52,071 bases of DNA, taken from the NCBI GenBank assembly GCA_003024175.1, contig MDYQ01000197.1:1-52071 (forward strand). Direction: 5' to 3'. Positions 25,957 to 37,708 of the stretch are shown one piece after another (the first letter of the stretch is position 1; the number at the start of each line of letters is the position of its first letter). The position numbers were made by a program, and so were the translations under genes. This stretch comes from Planoprotostelium fungivorum (taxonomy: Eukaryota > Evosea > Variosea > Cavosteliida > Cavosteliaceae). Below the pieces are notes generated by a model. It was given only the letters and a program-made list of their open reading frames with translations. It did no database searches and was not told the DNA's origin.

Positions 25957-26948
25957 TTACAGAAGAGTCTTCTGGCCGGGAGCCGTCTGTCCCAAGTTGA
26001 TGGGTGCGTGGAGTCCGGGTGTCACCAGCTCGGGCTTCAGACCTCTCTCTACCACTCCAGGTTGAACGACACCAACGGTGCCGACGGGGTACTGAGGGAT
26101 AGACATGGGAGTGATGGCGGGGTGGCTGATCTGGTAGGCCTCACGAGACAGAGAGTAAGCCTCAGATGACTGTCCAGTGGAGTTCAACTCGCTCATGCTG
26201 GGGAATCCGGCCTGGTAGCCCTCTCCAACGGCGGGCTGGAAACCAGATCGGGTGAGACCGGTGATGAAGGTGGGTGGCTGTCTGACCTGCCAGACGCCGA
26301 CGAGGGTGTTGAAGAAGGCCTCGGCGTTCTTCTTCAGGGCGAAGAACTGGTAGACGGTGCCGTCACCGGTGAAGAGTTGGAATCCATCGGCGCGATTGGC
26401 AGATCCGGCGGCGGTGCCGGCGGGCTCGAAGCGGTAGACACCCTTGCCAGCGGATGTTCTGTTGGATGGGACGATATCGACAACGTTGGACCATGGAATG
26501 AGAGAAGTGACGACCTTGTTCTGTCCATCGGTGTGGGAGATCCAGCCAAAGTGGTTCTGAGAGACGTAGATCCATCCAGAGAGCTTGGATTTGTCGCCAT
26601 AGGCGGTCTTGGCACGGAACTCGTGGAGGAGGGGCTCCTGTTTGGACGATTAGAAATGGTGAGACGGTGTGGATGTTCGTATGAGAAGATGGTCTCTCTT
26701 ACCGTGAGGGCAAAGTAAGACCAGCGAGAGCGAGCGTCTCCTGAGCCGTTGATGTTCTCAGCAGCTCTGTGGGTGAGGTTGTGTACCTTTCCTACGATAC
26801 CACTGCGAGTGGGGTGCTGGAATTCGATGGTCTGAGAACCTCCTGGGGTGGTGTAATGCTTAGTGGTTCTCTGAAAGTGCTCGAGGTAACCGGGCTGCAC
26901 TTGGGTCCAGTTCTGTTGGGCAGGGATGTATTGTCCTCCGTATTGCAT
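25957..26948 (-). CDS. GRAM-domain protein
   Basis: Two coding exons (26948-26703 and 26637-25957) give 308 residues. A probable further intron in the 5' UTR (27016-26950) ends one base before the ATG. Residues about 83-190 form a GRAM/PH-like domain: EPLLHEFRAKTAYG, SGWIYVSQNHFGWIS, TSLIPWSNVVDIVP, then GTVYQFFALKKNAEAFFNTL. GRAM domains bind phosphoinositides or proteins at membranes, as in myotubularins and sterol-transfer proteins. The N-terminal 80 residues (MQYGGQYIPAQQNW, THRAAENINGSGDARSRW) and the Pro/Gly-rich C-terminal 100 residues are not assigned. A START-like or catalytic domain is absent. It could be a small adaptor for membrane recruitment, which is inference. Confidence 0.8.
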
Positions 26949-27450
26949 TCTGGATCGTAACGTCAGCGATCAGGTGATGGAAGGAGGTATGGTGGAGAGA
27001 GGGTCGTTCGACTCACTTGTTTTAGTTGGCGCGTGAACGTGTGGCTTGAGTGGTTGTTGGCTTGGATAGATATGATTGGCTGTGCGAGTAAAAGAAGGGC
27101 CACATTTCATTCAAATTCCTGCTCATCTTCCACGCGACTTTTCACCTACCACACGACTTACGTAAATCACAAGCACACTACAACAGACACGCTCTCTCCT
27201 CAGAGCTTCTATGGCACAGACACTTGCCTTCCATCCTACTTCTATTGTCTACCATCCATCGTATGTGATGCAACGGATTACGTTCGATATACTCATGATT
27301 GGCCGTTGGAGTGTTTGTAGATTCGATATCTAAAGATTCGACTGGGTTCCCCGGTTGGCTAACGTGAGCGTATCTCTTTGGAAGAACGCAAGCACAAGAA
27401 CATTCTAAACCCCACACTCCAAGTATCAAACTCTTCATCGATCTTCCATC
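26949..27450. other. Divergent intergenic region with a probable 5' UTR intron
   Basis: This 502-bp interval lies between the divergent GRAM and MORN genes. On the minus strand, 27016-26950 has GTGAGT...CCAG boundaries and sits just before the GRAM start codon, so it is probably an intron in the 5' UTR. The rest is AT-richer and contains no convincing coding or RNA gene. Confidence 0.5.
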
Positions 27451-28215
27451 ATGCCATCTCCAAAGATGAAAGGATTCCTGGGCTCGCCCGTCTTGAAGAG
27501 AGCATTCAGTGGCTCACCACTGAGAGGAAGAAAGAAGGAAGCTCTGGCAGACTGTGATGAATACTCACAGGTGACGTCGATATCATCGTCTGTGACTCGA
27601 TCAATGTTGATTTCCATCCAGGTCGAGGAGTGTGACGTCGTCGAGGGAAGATACGTGGGAACCATGGTCAATGGTCTCAAGCACGGTCAGGGTAAATTGA
27701 TCTGGCACGATGGAGACTCTTACAGTGGTGCGTGGGCCAACGATATGAAACACGGACACGGTATCATGTCTTGGACTAACGGAGACACCTATGAAGGAAA
27801 CTGGGAGCAAGATCAAAGACACGGAGTCGATACGAAGACAACCTACCGCAATGGAGGTTCTTTCATTGGAACATTTGAGAGAGACACCCGCACAGGACCC
27901 GGCAAGCTCCTCTGGCCAGGTTTGTTTTTTGCATCACGCACCGTATCAAAAGACTGAGATGTATAACCAGATGGAGATGTCTTCGAAGGCAACTGGAAGG
28001 AGGGCAGAAGAGTTGGAACAGGAGTTCTAATCACTCGGGATGGAAAGAAGTTCGATCAGACATGGGATGAGACAGAGGCCAATTACAGTGTCTCTCTTCC
28101 AGCCAAGCATCCAGAAGGTTATGGAAATCCTTTCATCGACTCACCTTCAAAGCCCATGAACAACAAATCAGCACCACTCATTGACTTGTCGTCTGAGTCT
28201 GCTTATAACATCTAA
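27451..28215 (+). CDS. MORN-repeat protein
   Basis: Three exons give about 220 residues. Four to five MORN repeats (YxGxxxxGxxHGxGxxxW) run from about 27645 to 28000: GRYVGTMVNGLKHGQGKLIW, YSGAWANDMKHGHGIMSW, YEGNWEQDQRHGVDTKTTY, FIGTFERDTRTGPGKLLW and a last repeat DVFEGNWKEGRRVGTGVLI after the intron. MORN repeats form beta-hairpin rods used as membrane- or cytoskeleton-associated scaffolds and dimerisers. The N-terminus is basic and Ser/Pro-rich (SPVLKRAFSGSPLRGRKK), a likely phosphorylated, membrane-leaning segment. The C-terminus (PLIDLSSESAYNI) has no catalytic domain, so this is a stand-alone MORN scaffold and not a PIP5-kinase. The start ATG at 27451 is the first in frame. Confidence 0.88.
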
Positions 28216-28622
28216 AGCCCTGTTAGATATCTGTATAAAATGTGTTCTGTGGTAAGTTCTACTCTTCTATTCACACGACCTCATGATGTTCCTGTCGGTG
28301 TTGGGGTGGGAATGTGTGAAGGACATGCAGCTTGCCTTCCTCGGTTGCCTTGCCTCGAGTTAAGGTGTATAAAATGAGAGAAAAGGAGGCATATTTCTCC
28401 AGACGTTGACTTTAAAGTTATTCGCAGTCCTCACAATCTACAGGAGGAACTGAGAGACAACGTGTGTCAAAACTCGCAGTTCAGACACCACAGACAGCAT
28501 GGAGACCAAAGCAGGGTCTCGGCTCTCTCTCATGAAGAGTTCGAGCGTAGTTGCTGTGAGGTGTGTGTAGGCGCAGGATACATGATAGATTACCGTTGGT
28601 CGGTTCCACATTTCATTAACGG
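28216..28622. other. Intergenic region
   Basis: This 407-bp gap lies between the MORN and RhoGEF genes. It contains two TATAAAATG stretches (near 28235 and 28365). A 96-codon reverse-strand frame overlaps the next gene's first exon and has no supporting motif. No RNA gene or repeat is seen. Confidence 0.45.
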
Positions 28623-31600
28623 ATGGGTAGACAGGATTTTGCAACGGCACCTCCGGTTTTGACTCCTTATATGATGCAAGAGAAGAGGAGATCTCTGCGA
28701 CCCACATCGCAACACATCCCGAAGACAAATGGGGTTAACCAACAAGGTCAGTTCTATTCGATGTCCATCTGGCTAATTCCTCACAGACATTCTCAAGACC
28801 AGCGTCGGTGGTGAGATCATATGATTACCCGAAAGTCTATCAATCTCGTTTCTAAATTCACGTCGCAGGTAGTGAAGGAGATGACCAATCTGAGGGTTCC
28901 AGCATTCTGAGTGAGAGGCATCTCATGACATTCCTTCCGAGATAAAGACATCGGTCTGAACTGCAACAGGCTCACCCAAGATGAGAAAGCTCGAGAAGGA
29001 GCTCACAGATACCGAAAACACGCAGAAGTTTTTAGATCGACAAGCATGTCGTCTGACATTCAGAAGGTCGAGGAAGAAGAAGACCACCGAAGAGTCTCTC
29101 TCTCACCATCTCGGTATGTCCGACATCGTATATCATTTCAGATCACATGTAATCTCACGTCAAATAGGAGAAGCGCTCACGACTCTATCCAAAGATCTAA
29201 AGAAAGCCATCGGTATGTCTTTCATTCTCATCATGTCCACACTGAATCATCTCAGGCGATCACACCCTCTCCGATTTCACCCTGCTCATCCAAAACAACC
29301 GCGTCTCTTGTCACAAAATCATCTTATACACGCGCTGTCCCATCATCCGCGCTTTCATCGAAGTGATGTTCCATCTCCATCTCATCTCATCTCCCACAGA
29401 AAGACATGCAGGCGACCGAGTTCAAGATCAACTGCGAACATTTTGAGGCCGGGGCCGCCCTCGTCGAGTACTTTTACACGGGACAACTCACTTCCATCAG
29501 CGTCCGTCACTGCGAAGACCTCTTCGTTTTGGCGGGAGAATTAGAGCTCCCCGAGCTGCAGTTTCTCTGCATAGAAGCTCAGGCCAAAATGAACGAAGAG
29601 AAGAAGGAACAATCTGCAGAGGATGCAGAACTACAAGCCGAGCAGCAGGTGACGTCACGCGACTTCATCATGCGTCACTCACATGAAATAGAAGAGGATC
29701 AATACGAGGAGGAACATTGCAAAGGAGACGTTAGACACGGAGAGGACTTACGTCAACTCGTTGAAGATCATCTTCGAGGTGATGAGATGAGCTGGCGAAG
29801 AATGACATCATCAGTTGTTCATCAAACCGTTCAGAGAAAAAGTGAACGACAGCAAGAACCAGATATTGACCAACGACGAGATCACCGCCATATTCACGTC
29901 GTGGGAGGTGAGGATTTATTTCTTTTTATTCTTTCGATTTGGGACCGAGAGACGACAGGTCATCTGGAAGTGTCACGAGGGTTTACTCTCCGTCATAGAG
30001 AAGAGGTTCCAGATTTGGGACGACCTGCCCGAGTTGGGTGATATCTTCTTGGACAAGGTAGAAGCGGAAATCCCGACGAAATCTCGACGGCTCATCACCT
30101 GTACAGATCGCATTCATCAAACTGTACAAACATTACGTCAACAACTACGACAAATCTATCGCAGCCATACGACAACTGAGAGAGAAGAAGCCAAAGTTCA
30201 GAGAATATTTAGAAGCCAACGAATTCACCGCAGCGATGAATGCCATGGCATTACAGTCCTTCATGATCTTACCTGTACAGAGAATCCCCCGGTGCGTAAC
30301 CGAGCGTAACTCTCCCACTGATTCTCCACAGATACGTACTGCTCCTGACGGATCTGCTGAAGAATACGCACAAGGAAGATCACGATCACATCAAATTGAG
30401 TCAGGCCCTGGAGACAATCAAAGACTTGGCAGAATACATCAACCACAACAAGAGTGACACGGATGAGATCAATCGATTGCTGCAGATCAAGGAGAAGATA
30501 TCAGGGTGGCCTGAAGCCGATGCAGAGAGGTTCGTCAAGGCGAAGAGAAGGTGAGATGGATGTGTCATGAGAGCGATGTGAGATATGTAGACGGAAGATA
30601 GAATAAGAGAGAAGAATTTAGAATAGAGAAGAATTTAGAATAGAGAAGAATTTAGAATGGAGAAGAATTTAGAATAGAAAAGAATTTAGAATAGAAGAGA
30701 ATAGAAGAGAGATAGAGGAGAATAGATGAATGAGAAGAAGTAGAGAGATAGAAGGATGAAACAGAAGATGATATAGAGGACAGGTTAGCGAGGGAGACGG
30801 TGATGACTGTAGGCAAAGACCGATGCACGGTTTATTTATTCAACGACGCCATCCTCGTGGCTAAGGGGAGAACGAAACAGAAGTACAAAGACCTCATCCT
30901 CCTCCAGACTTGTCAGGTGAGCCACCCTTAGTCATCACGAGAGCAAGAGAAGGAGAAGAATGAAATGATCCAGCTGCTGCCCGTGAGTCAGAAGTTTGAC
31001 TTTGAAATGATGACGCACCACGGGAAATTGGGATTTGTCGCCGGGGCGGAGAAGGTGAGGAGATCTCGCGGAAATTTCGAGAATTTCAAGTTGAAGATGG
31101 AGCAGGACAGTTGGATCAGGGCCATCGCCGAGGCCATCGAATCATCCCAGAAGGAATTGCTTCACTCTGCCTTCTCCGGTGATTTATTTCATTTTATTTC
31201 TATTTCTGACAATCACCCTCACTGTGTGAAGACATGTTCTGACGATGACTTCAGGTCACGATCAGAGGGACAGTGAAGGCTCGAAACAATTCAATAAGAT
31301 CAGAGAAGCTGAAGACAAGAGAAAAGCTGCCGAGGTCATCTCGTTTTCGTTCTCGTTTCACTCAAACCATTCAGGCCGTGCAGAAGATCCTGACCACGGA
31401 GAAAGAGTACGTACAACAGCTCACGCTACTACACGAGGTGATAGAGAGAGATATCTGTGAGTTGACGTAGACAGAAATATTATCTTCCGGTCAAGGAAGC
31501 GGGCCAGACAAATTCACCTCTGTTGACTCTGACGGTAACGAAGGCCGTCTTCAGTTGTCTGCCTCAAATATTAGAAGCCAGCCAAGAGTGAGTCGAAATG

Positions 31601-32467
31601 TTGAGTCGAGAAATTGAAGGCGAGTTGTAGATTTACGAATAAATTGGAGACGAGGGTGGTAAATTGGGAGCAAGATCCACACGTGGGAGACCTCTTCTTC
31701 GCTCACGTGAGGGCAGTGAGAGAGTGTTTCATTCTGACGAAGCGTTGTAGATCACTCTGGCATCGAAATTGTACACGGAATATCAGAACGATACGGCATT
31801 GGCCATCGACTTTTTAGATCATCAGATGACAAACGATGTCGGATGGGCTGGTTTTCTCGTGAGTACCACATCGTGATCATGATGCACATCACCACCATCC
31901 ACCATCACATCACATCCGTCATCACCATCATCGTGATGATCTGAACGATATGACAGATCGGCACAGAGAAAGAGACCGGAACGAATCTAACCAAACTGAT
32001 CGAGCTCCCGATGAAGAGATTATCTCAATACTACATCGACCTCAGAGAGCTCTCCGTCATCACACCAGAAGGCAACCAAGATCAGAAGAAGCTGACTGAA
32101 GTCCTCGATCGCCTGAAAGAATGCATGGAAGGGATGAAGAAGCACTCTGCAGACCTCTCCAAGCTACCAAAGACACCATCGAAGCAAGGGACTCCACAGT
32201 TGACGAGGAGTGAGTCTTCACCATCACATTCGTTTCATTCGATCGATTTCATCATTTGTCGTGGACTGTTTCATCTCGTTTGATTCTCAACTGACGATGA
32301 AGAATTAGGGGGCTCTGGAAAATTAAGTCCTGGAACTGTTTCGAGGCGTGCTCTCACAGATGGAGCTCAGTCTCCACCACAGGTGATGGACATGACACTG
32401 ACACCCATCACATTGATATTGACACACACGACAGAGGAATAAGACGACGAGTGCGTTTTTCAATTGA
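28623..32467 (+). CDS. BTB-DH-PH-DH Rho guanine-nucleotide exchange factor
   Basis: More than twenty short exons give roughly 800-850 residues. A basic Ser-rich N-terminus (MGRQDFATAPPVL) leads to a BTB/POZ domain: DHTLSDFTLLIQNN, CHKIILYTRCPIIRAFIE, then FEAGAALVEYFYTGQLTSIS (about 29260-29500). A first DH domain follows: ETLDTERTYVNSLKIIFE, FIKPFREKVNDSK, and the helix MILPVQRIPRYVLLLTDLLK (about 29700-30390). A PH domain (TVYLFNDAILVAKG, about 30830-31180) comes next. A second DH domain begins QKILTTEKEYVQQLTLLHE (about 31380) and continues past YYIDLREL (about 32040) without a second PH. DH-PH modules load GTP on Rho-family GTPases; the BTB could dimerise or recruit cullin-3. The intron at 30552-30788 is about 237 bp, much longer than its neighbours, and contains a tandem repeat. 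Confidence 0.9.
30610..30694 (+). repeat. 17-bp purine-rich tandem repeat in a RhoGEF intron
   Basis: Five contiguous copies of the unit AGAAGAATTTAGAATAG lie at 30610-30626, 30627-30643, 30644-30660, 30661-30677 and 30678-30694, with one or two mismatches in copies three and five. More irregular GAATAGA repeats follow to about 30770. The array accounts for the unusual length of this intron. Confidence 0.9.
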
Positions 32468-32510
32468 AAGAATAGATAGTGTTTGTATCTCGTTTATTCT
32501 CTACAATGGA

Positions 32511-34204
32511 TCACATGGGGGTGGCTGCCAAGTCTCTCCTGGCCTCCAAGATGAAAGAAGGAATGTCAATCATGCGACACGGCCTGTACTTCTCCACCGC
32601 TTGCACGCTCTATTTCCATTCAGTCCCTTCGATTCCATCTCTCCATGTCAACGATCCATCTTATGTCTTGGATTCTCCTCACTTCGAACAAGAGAAGCAT
32701 GTCGGTGATGTTATCTGTGAAGGAAGAAGAGAGTGTGTGAGAAGGTGTGGTTGTACTCGGTGAAGCGTGAGGAACAGAGGTGGGTGGTGTCTTCATGGGT
32801 GTAACCACCACGGGTGACATCCCTATGACGTCATCATACGTCATCACTTCCTCTCTCACCGTTCCCCCCCGGAGTCCCTATCGGAGTGTAACCCCCCAAT
32901 AGCCTGTGAGCCGGCTGTGTCAGCGTTCTCAGATTGTTCTTCATCGAACCGATGGCATCCGTCAACATCATCTTCTGCATGATGCCGACGGCGACACACT
33001 CGTGACACACGGACAAGAGAGATCGATCGCTGTCTTCTCCCCTCGCCAGCATGTTGGCGATTCCCTTGCAGAACTGTACGGTCTGGTCGTATCGAGTGAC
33101 GGCCTCGGTGATATACCTCCCCTCCTGTTCCTTTCAGTAGTGCGAGGGACGAAATGTGTGACTGTGCTACCTCGTAGAGCCGTGCGCTGTGCATGAATTT
33201 GAGGGCGGCCTCGATCCACTTTCTCGTCCCCTGTGGGTTTCTGCCGAGCGTGTCGCCTTCGTGTTTGATGTCCCTCGCTTCGTTCCAGATCTTCTCGGCT
33301 TCTTCTTTCGTGTCCACGCCCCTTCGGTTGTCTCGGTGTGATCTCTTCTGGACGTCCTGTGATGATGCGTGAGATGATGTGGAGGGGATGATGGAGGTGG
33401 AGGAGAGTTGGATCACACCTTTGAGCTGCGAGAAGAATCGGAAGTGGATGGAGGGCGAGATGATGCATCTTTCGATCGGTCGCTGCGATCGGTCGTGTGA
33501 TGTGATCTCTTTTCGTCTTCGTCCGAGAGTCTTCTCCTCTTCGGAGGTGGTGAGGGTGATCTCTCCCTTCGTCGTTGTCATTCGTTGGATGAGATCACAG
33601 GTGAATGGTGAGACATACCTTCTCGATGATTGGACGTGAATGGGCGAGATGATCGGGGGCAAATCGATCATTCCGATAATGTCCTGTACGATCGTCATTC
33701 GAATCACATCACAAACGGAAGATGGGTGTTCGTGTTCATCGGAGGTCGTCCCACCTTGACTCTCAATAGTGGCTTCAACCTCTTCTCACGACTCGTCGTT
33801 GGGGGCTCCACTGGTTTCCTGTTGTTCTGTTCCTCTACTTCCCTCAACTTCGCTCGCTGCTCTTCCGCGATCTCGCTGAGAGGAACGACTTCAATGATGG
33901 GAGGTGTCCTCCATGATCTTTGTACAGTCAACAACGGGTTGTAAGAAGGATAAGAGAAGAATGGATGAAGGAGACGGTGGAACAATGAAGATTACCTTGT
34001 GTTCTCCCATTCAGGGGGTGCACATGATCCGTACTCGTCGATGCATCCCGTCAAAGTCTGCATCGTCATGGTCAAAAGACTGTTGGACAGTTTCCTGGCA
34101 ATGGCGCTCTCTATTTCTGCTTTACAACCCGATCTTCCTTCGGGACGTCTGGGGGTTCTAGGAGGAGAGCGGGAGTGTCCATCTATACAACGTGAGTCCT
34201 TCAT
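32511..34204 (-). CDS. Ser/Arg/Asp-rich protein with AF4/FMR2 C-terminal-like helical region
   Basis: Eight exons are predicted, giving about 410 residues from MKDSRCIDGHSRSPP. The N-terminal half holds SPPRTPRRP, a helical stretch (ESAIARKLSNSLLTMTMQTL) and a low-complexity RRRLSDEDEKRSHHTTDRS segment. The C-terminal half is helical: EAEKIWNEARDIKHEGDTLG, KWIEAALKFMHSARLYE, then (after an intron near 33175-33125) GRYITEAVTRYDQTVQFCKG and SVCHECVAVGIMQKMMLTD. The order, with the charged-serine segment before it, recalls the C-terminal homology domain of AF4/FMR2 elongation scaffolds, but the similarity is weak and unverified. The end follows a Thr/Pro-rich stretch and an exon ending ARRDLAATPM. 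AATAAA just beyond the stop (about 32490) supports this strand. A function in transcription is only a suggestion. Confidence 0.65.
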
Positions 34205-34433
34205 CTCTTCGATTGTTGACCGAATGACTCACTCCAAATGTCCCTCCCATCTCTCGACGTTCGTTTGTGAACCACAGCCATCTGATGGAAACAAACAGAT
34301 CAGACGTTCAAGTTGTCCTCTATATCCTATTGGGATGATCTCTTCTGTGGCCTTTCGTTCCGGAATTTTCGTTCGGTTTGTGTTGTAGTCCTTCCCATTT
34401 TTTCTCACGCCTACGAGCATCATCATCCACCAC

Positions 34434-35024
34434 ATGTCCTCAATAGAAGATGAAAAGGCTTTAGAAGGTGACGACACGTTGCAATGACTGATGTTCACGA
34501 TCGACAGATGACAATACATCGAATGCGATCGACGACAGGAAGAGGAGGATAGAGGAGATCAGAAGGAAGAAGAACGTCATTGACCGACAATTAGAAACTA
34601 TCTGTAAAAAGAAGACGTATCGACCACCGAAGAAGATGAAGCATGAACCGAAGCCACCAGCTCCCCTCGAAACGGTCGTGAGAGGCTGTGGGCTGAAAGA
34701 TTTTGTGAAAGCGAAGGAGAACCTGCGAGGAATAAATCAGAAGGTGATCACAGATCACCTCACCTCATTCTGAACCTCACCCAGTCACCTTTAGAGAAGG
34801 AAATCGACAAACTGGTTCAGAGGGGAGAGTTCGAGCTAGCAGAGATCCTCAGCGACAAGTTATCCGAGGACAGAGAAGAAGAGAGGAGGGAGGAGCAGAG
34901 GTCGACACTGGCTTCCATGGAAGCCGTGAAGAAGAGCGAGGGAGAGACGAAGGGGAAGAGAAAGAAGAAGATCCAGTGGGGGTTCGAGATCAAAGAGAGA
35001 TGGGAGACGAAAGGAGCTATGTAG
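34434..35024 (+). CDS. FAM204A-like basic coiled-coil protein
   Basis: Three exons (first intron about 34472-34507, second about 34743-34795) give 165 residues starting MSSIEDEKALE. The protein is very rich in Lys, Arg and Glu. An N-terminal coiled coil (DRKRRIEEIRRKKNVIDRQL) is followed by PPKKMKHEPKPPAPLE. A second helix, EIDKLVQRGEFELAEILSDK, leads to the C-terminal block KKKIQWGFEIKERWETKGAM. That final block and the preceding helix match the C-terminal signature of vertebrate FAM204A (C10orf84), as I recall it; that protein has no firmly known function. Nuclear or nucleolar location is likely from the basic composition. The upstream 229 bp is shared as a divergent promoter with the AF4/FMR2-like gene. 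Confidence 0.75.
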
Positions 35025-35207
35025 CCCAAGCAAGGGATTGAATATAGAATATATGCCTGTCAGAGTGACACGACCAGGTTGTTTGACACCGTTTGCCGAG
35101 GTTGCATTCTCTTCGTTCTCCCTCATCTGAGGTAAGAGGTCCTTCTCTAGACGATGAAGGACTTGCGCTTGAAGAGGAACTGAACGTGTGCAGGTTTATA
35201 TCTCAGG

Positions 35208-37595
35208 ATGAACACCAACACATCCAATCCGAGTTCTTCCAAGACCTCCAGCCGCTCCTCTTTGGAATTGAGTTCTGAAGAGAGATCTTCCATCGTATCT
35301 GAGAGAGCGAAGAAAGTCAATCAGCTGTGGGAGTTGCAGCAGACTTCATATGAGAAACATCTCAAGCAGCCGGAGAAGTCTTCTGGGACGAACAGTCTAT
35401 CGAACAGTAAGATGCCCGTTGATGATTCTTGGGTCAACGCAATCATTGAGAGACCTAGCGTGAGTAACATTTGCATCACCCACTTCAAGATGGTCTAAAA
35501 GATTTCAGGTTCTCTTGGAGGATAATGAACTTCTCTCCAAGTTCTGTAAAGAATATACTTTCATCAATCCCGAGTTCCTCCCCGCCGTCTATAACTACTT
35601 TGAAGTTCACAACAAGCAACTGCAACTCTTGGAATGGGCCATCAAGGAAGAAGTTACCAACACAGGTATCGATAATAGCGCCTCCGAACGCGGGCATATT
35701 CTAATGTAATGTGCAGCCGGAGTCCACGATCTCTTCCGCGGAGACTCGATTGCCACTCACCTCTTCTATGTGATCTTTTTTGGGGATCTCGGGAAGAGAT
35801 ACTTGAGAGCTACCATTGTTCCTCTCGTGAAACTCGTTTTGGCCTCCAAAGCGGGTGCTTTAGAGGTGCTATCTCTTTCTAGACTCTCATCCGACATTCG
35901 TCATATCGACCTGAGATCTCACGTTCTACAGACGGATCCGGCCAAAGTGGGCAAAGAAGTGGACACAGAAGCCAACGCCAGAATGCAGATCGAGTTCACC
36001 ATGAAGTTCTTGGAATTCCTCAATCGCTCATCCGATACATGCCCCCTGTGAGTCATCACCATCACCTTCCTCCCACTCACATCCACAGCATCCTCAGAGA
36101 AGCTTTGGCTCTGGTGAGAAAGAACATCGAGTTGAGATTCCCTGAGGCCAAGCACATCTTGGGCGTCATCATCTTCTTGCGTTTCTTCTGCCCCACCCTC
36201 GTGTTTCCCCTCAAGCACGGCCTCACTTCTGAAGGTAACCGTCGCCCCCATTTTTCTCCAATTTATTCTCTCCATCTGCATCTCATCAACTGAGACGAAA
36301 CAGCCGAGCTGGGTAGATCCATCACGGAAGACGCAGAGAGAGGTCTCGTCTTGTTGAGTAAGACCATGCAGAGTCTCGCCAACGGTGTCGAATTAGAGGC
36401 CTCCAAACCCTACGCAGAACTCTTCAACAAATTCATCAAGGACTACAACCCGAAGATTCGCGAGTTCGCCGACGAGCTGATCGTGAGATGATGGAGATGG
36501 TCGATCGCGTCTGTGACACATCATCAGGACGAAAAATTCATCAAAATGTCCAGGAGAATCATAGAGGCGTCCGTCAAGCCCCCCGATGCCATGCAGATAG
36601 GAGAGGCCGAGGTGAGTTGTAGACCGACAATAAAATAGAATAAAATCCTGAACCCACTTCAGGAAGAGTTGAAGGCTTCCATCCAGAAGGTCAGAGGTCC
36701 CCCAGACAACGCCAGCGACGCCGGCTCAGAGACTGCAAAGAGCAACGTCTTAGAGGACAAGGTCAAGCTATTCGACGCCCTCTCTGTCTTTGGAGAGTGG
36801 AGACAGGTATCCATTCAACTCTCACACGACACTGACGTCTGCATCAGGTGAGCTTCAGCAAGAGCAGTGGCGTGGGAGTGTACAAGGGAAAAGAAGACAG
36901 CGAGTACTCCGAATACTGGAAGATCGTCTTCACTGCCGAGGCCTCCCTTCCCTCGGTCAAGGTGAAGAGGAGTGACATCGAATGTCGATTGACGTTGTAA
37001 AGAGGTTGTCTCCGTTGGAGTTGGAGGAGTGGGACTCGAAGATGTTCTTCTCTGAGTGCCTGGAGACATTCGATCCCGATCTGATGGACTGGCACACCCT
37101 CTTCCAGCCTCCCATCTTCTCTTCCCCGAGAGATCTCGTCAACACCGTGTTCCGTTACGCAGAGGGAGAGAGCAGGTGAATAGAACGTCTTGTCTCGCTG
37201 GATGAGAAGAGAGGACTGATGGATGTAGATGGTACCAGATCACTTATTCCACGAAGAGACCCGATTATCCTCCATCTAGAAAGATCATCCGCTCTGAGAT
37301 CCCCTGTGAGTCATCTCATGATACATGAGATACAATCCACTCGTCATCATCATCATCATCATCTCCATCTTCATCATCATCATCATCAGAAGAGAACTGA
37401 AGGAGAACAGTCAAAGCCCTCCTGTTAGAGAGAAGCCAGAAGGACCCAAACAAATCGGTGCACGTGATCCAATTCACGACAGAAGAGACCACGGCAACTA
37501 CACTGGCAAAGGACGCAAAGACGTTCAAGAGACATCTGCGTGCGGCCCACAACCACCACCTAAAGAAGAGTGGAGGAGATTCCAGTAAACAATAA
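35208..37595 (+). CDS. RasGAP-START fusion protein
   Basis: About ten exons give roughly 640 residues. The N-terminus is Ser-rich (NTSNPSSSKTSSRSS). A RasGAP domain spans about 35515-36450: LLSKFCKEYTFINPEF, DSIATHLFYVIFFG, GKRYLRATIVPLVKLVL, and the helix HILGVIIFLRFFCPTLVFP, which resembles the FLRF-x-x-P core of the family. The position of the arginine finger is not certain (GDLGKRYLRA is the nearest candidate). It would stimulate GTP hydrolysis on Ras- or Rap-type GTPases. The C-terminal region (about 36760-37480) reads as a START lipid-binding domain: GVGVYKGK, EEWDSKMFFSECLETFD, PPIFSSPRDLVNTVF, then RWYQITYSTKRPDYPPSRK and RSEIPFKALLLE. The last intron runs through a TCA microsatellite and is resolved by the acceptor in GAACAG. 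A START domain could tether the GAP to a lipid. Confidence 0.85.
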
Positions 37596-37708
37596 CCGTT
37601 TTTGTCAACAATAAGAGGATATTATATAAACAAGGTCAGACAACCCATACTCTATAACATAGAGGAGACAATCTCGTTCAGTCCAATGCGATATACGGTA
37701 ACGAGTGT

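Noticed and set aside
30610-30694. Regular short repeats resembling a CRISPR array
   Set aside because: The units are contiguous without spacers, the genome is eukaryotic, and the array is within an intron.
32479-32763. Forward-strand frame beginning MDHMGVAAKSLLASK inside the AF4-like gene
   Set aside because: It is the reverse of a supported coding exon and has no splice or domain evidence of its own.
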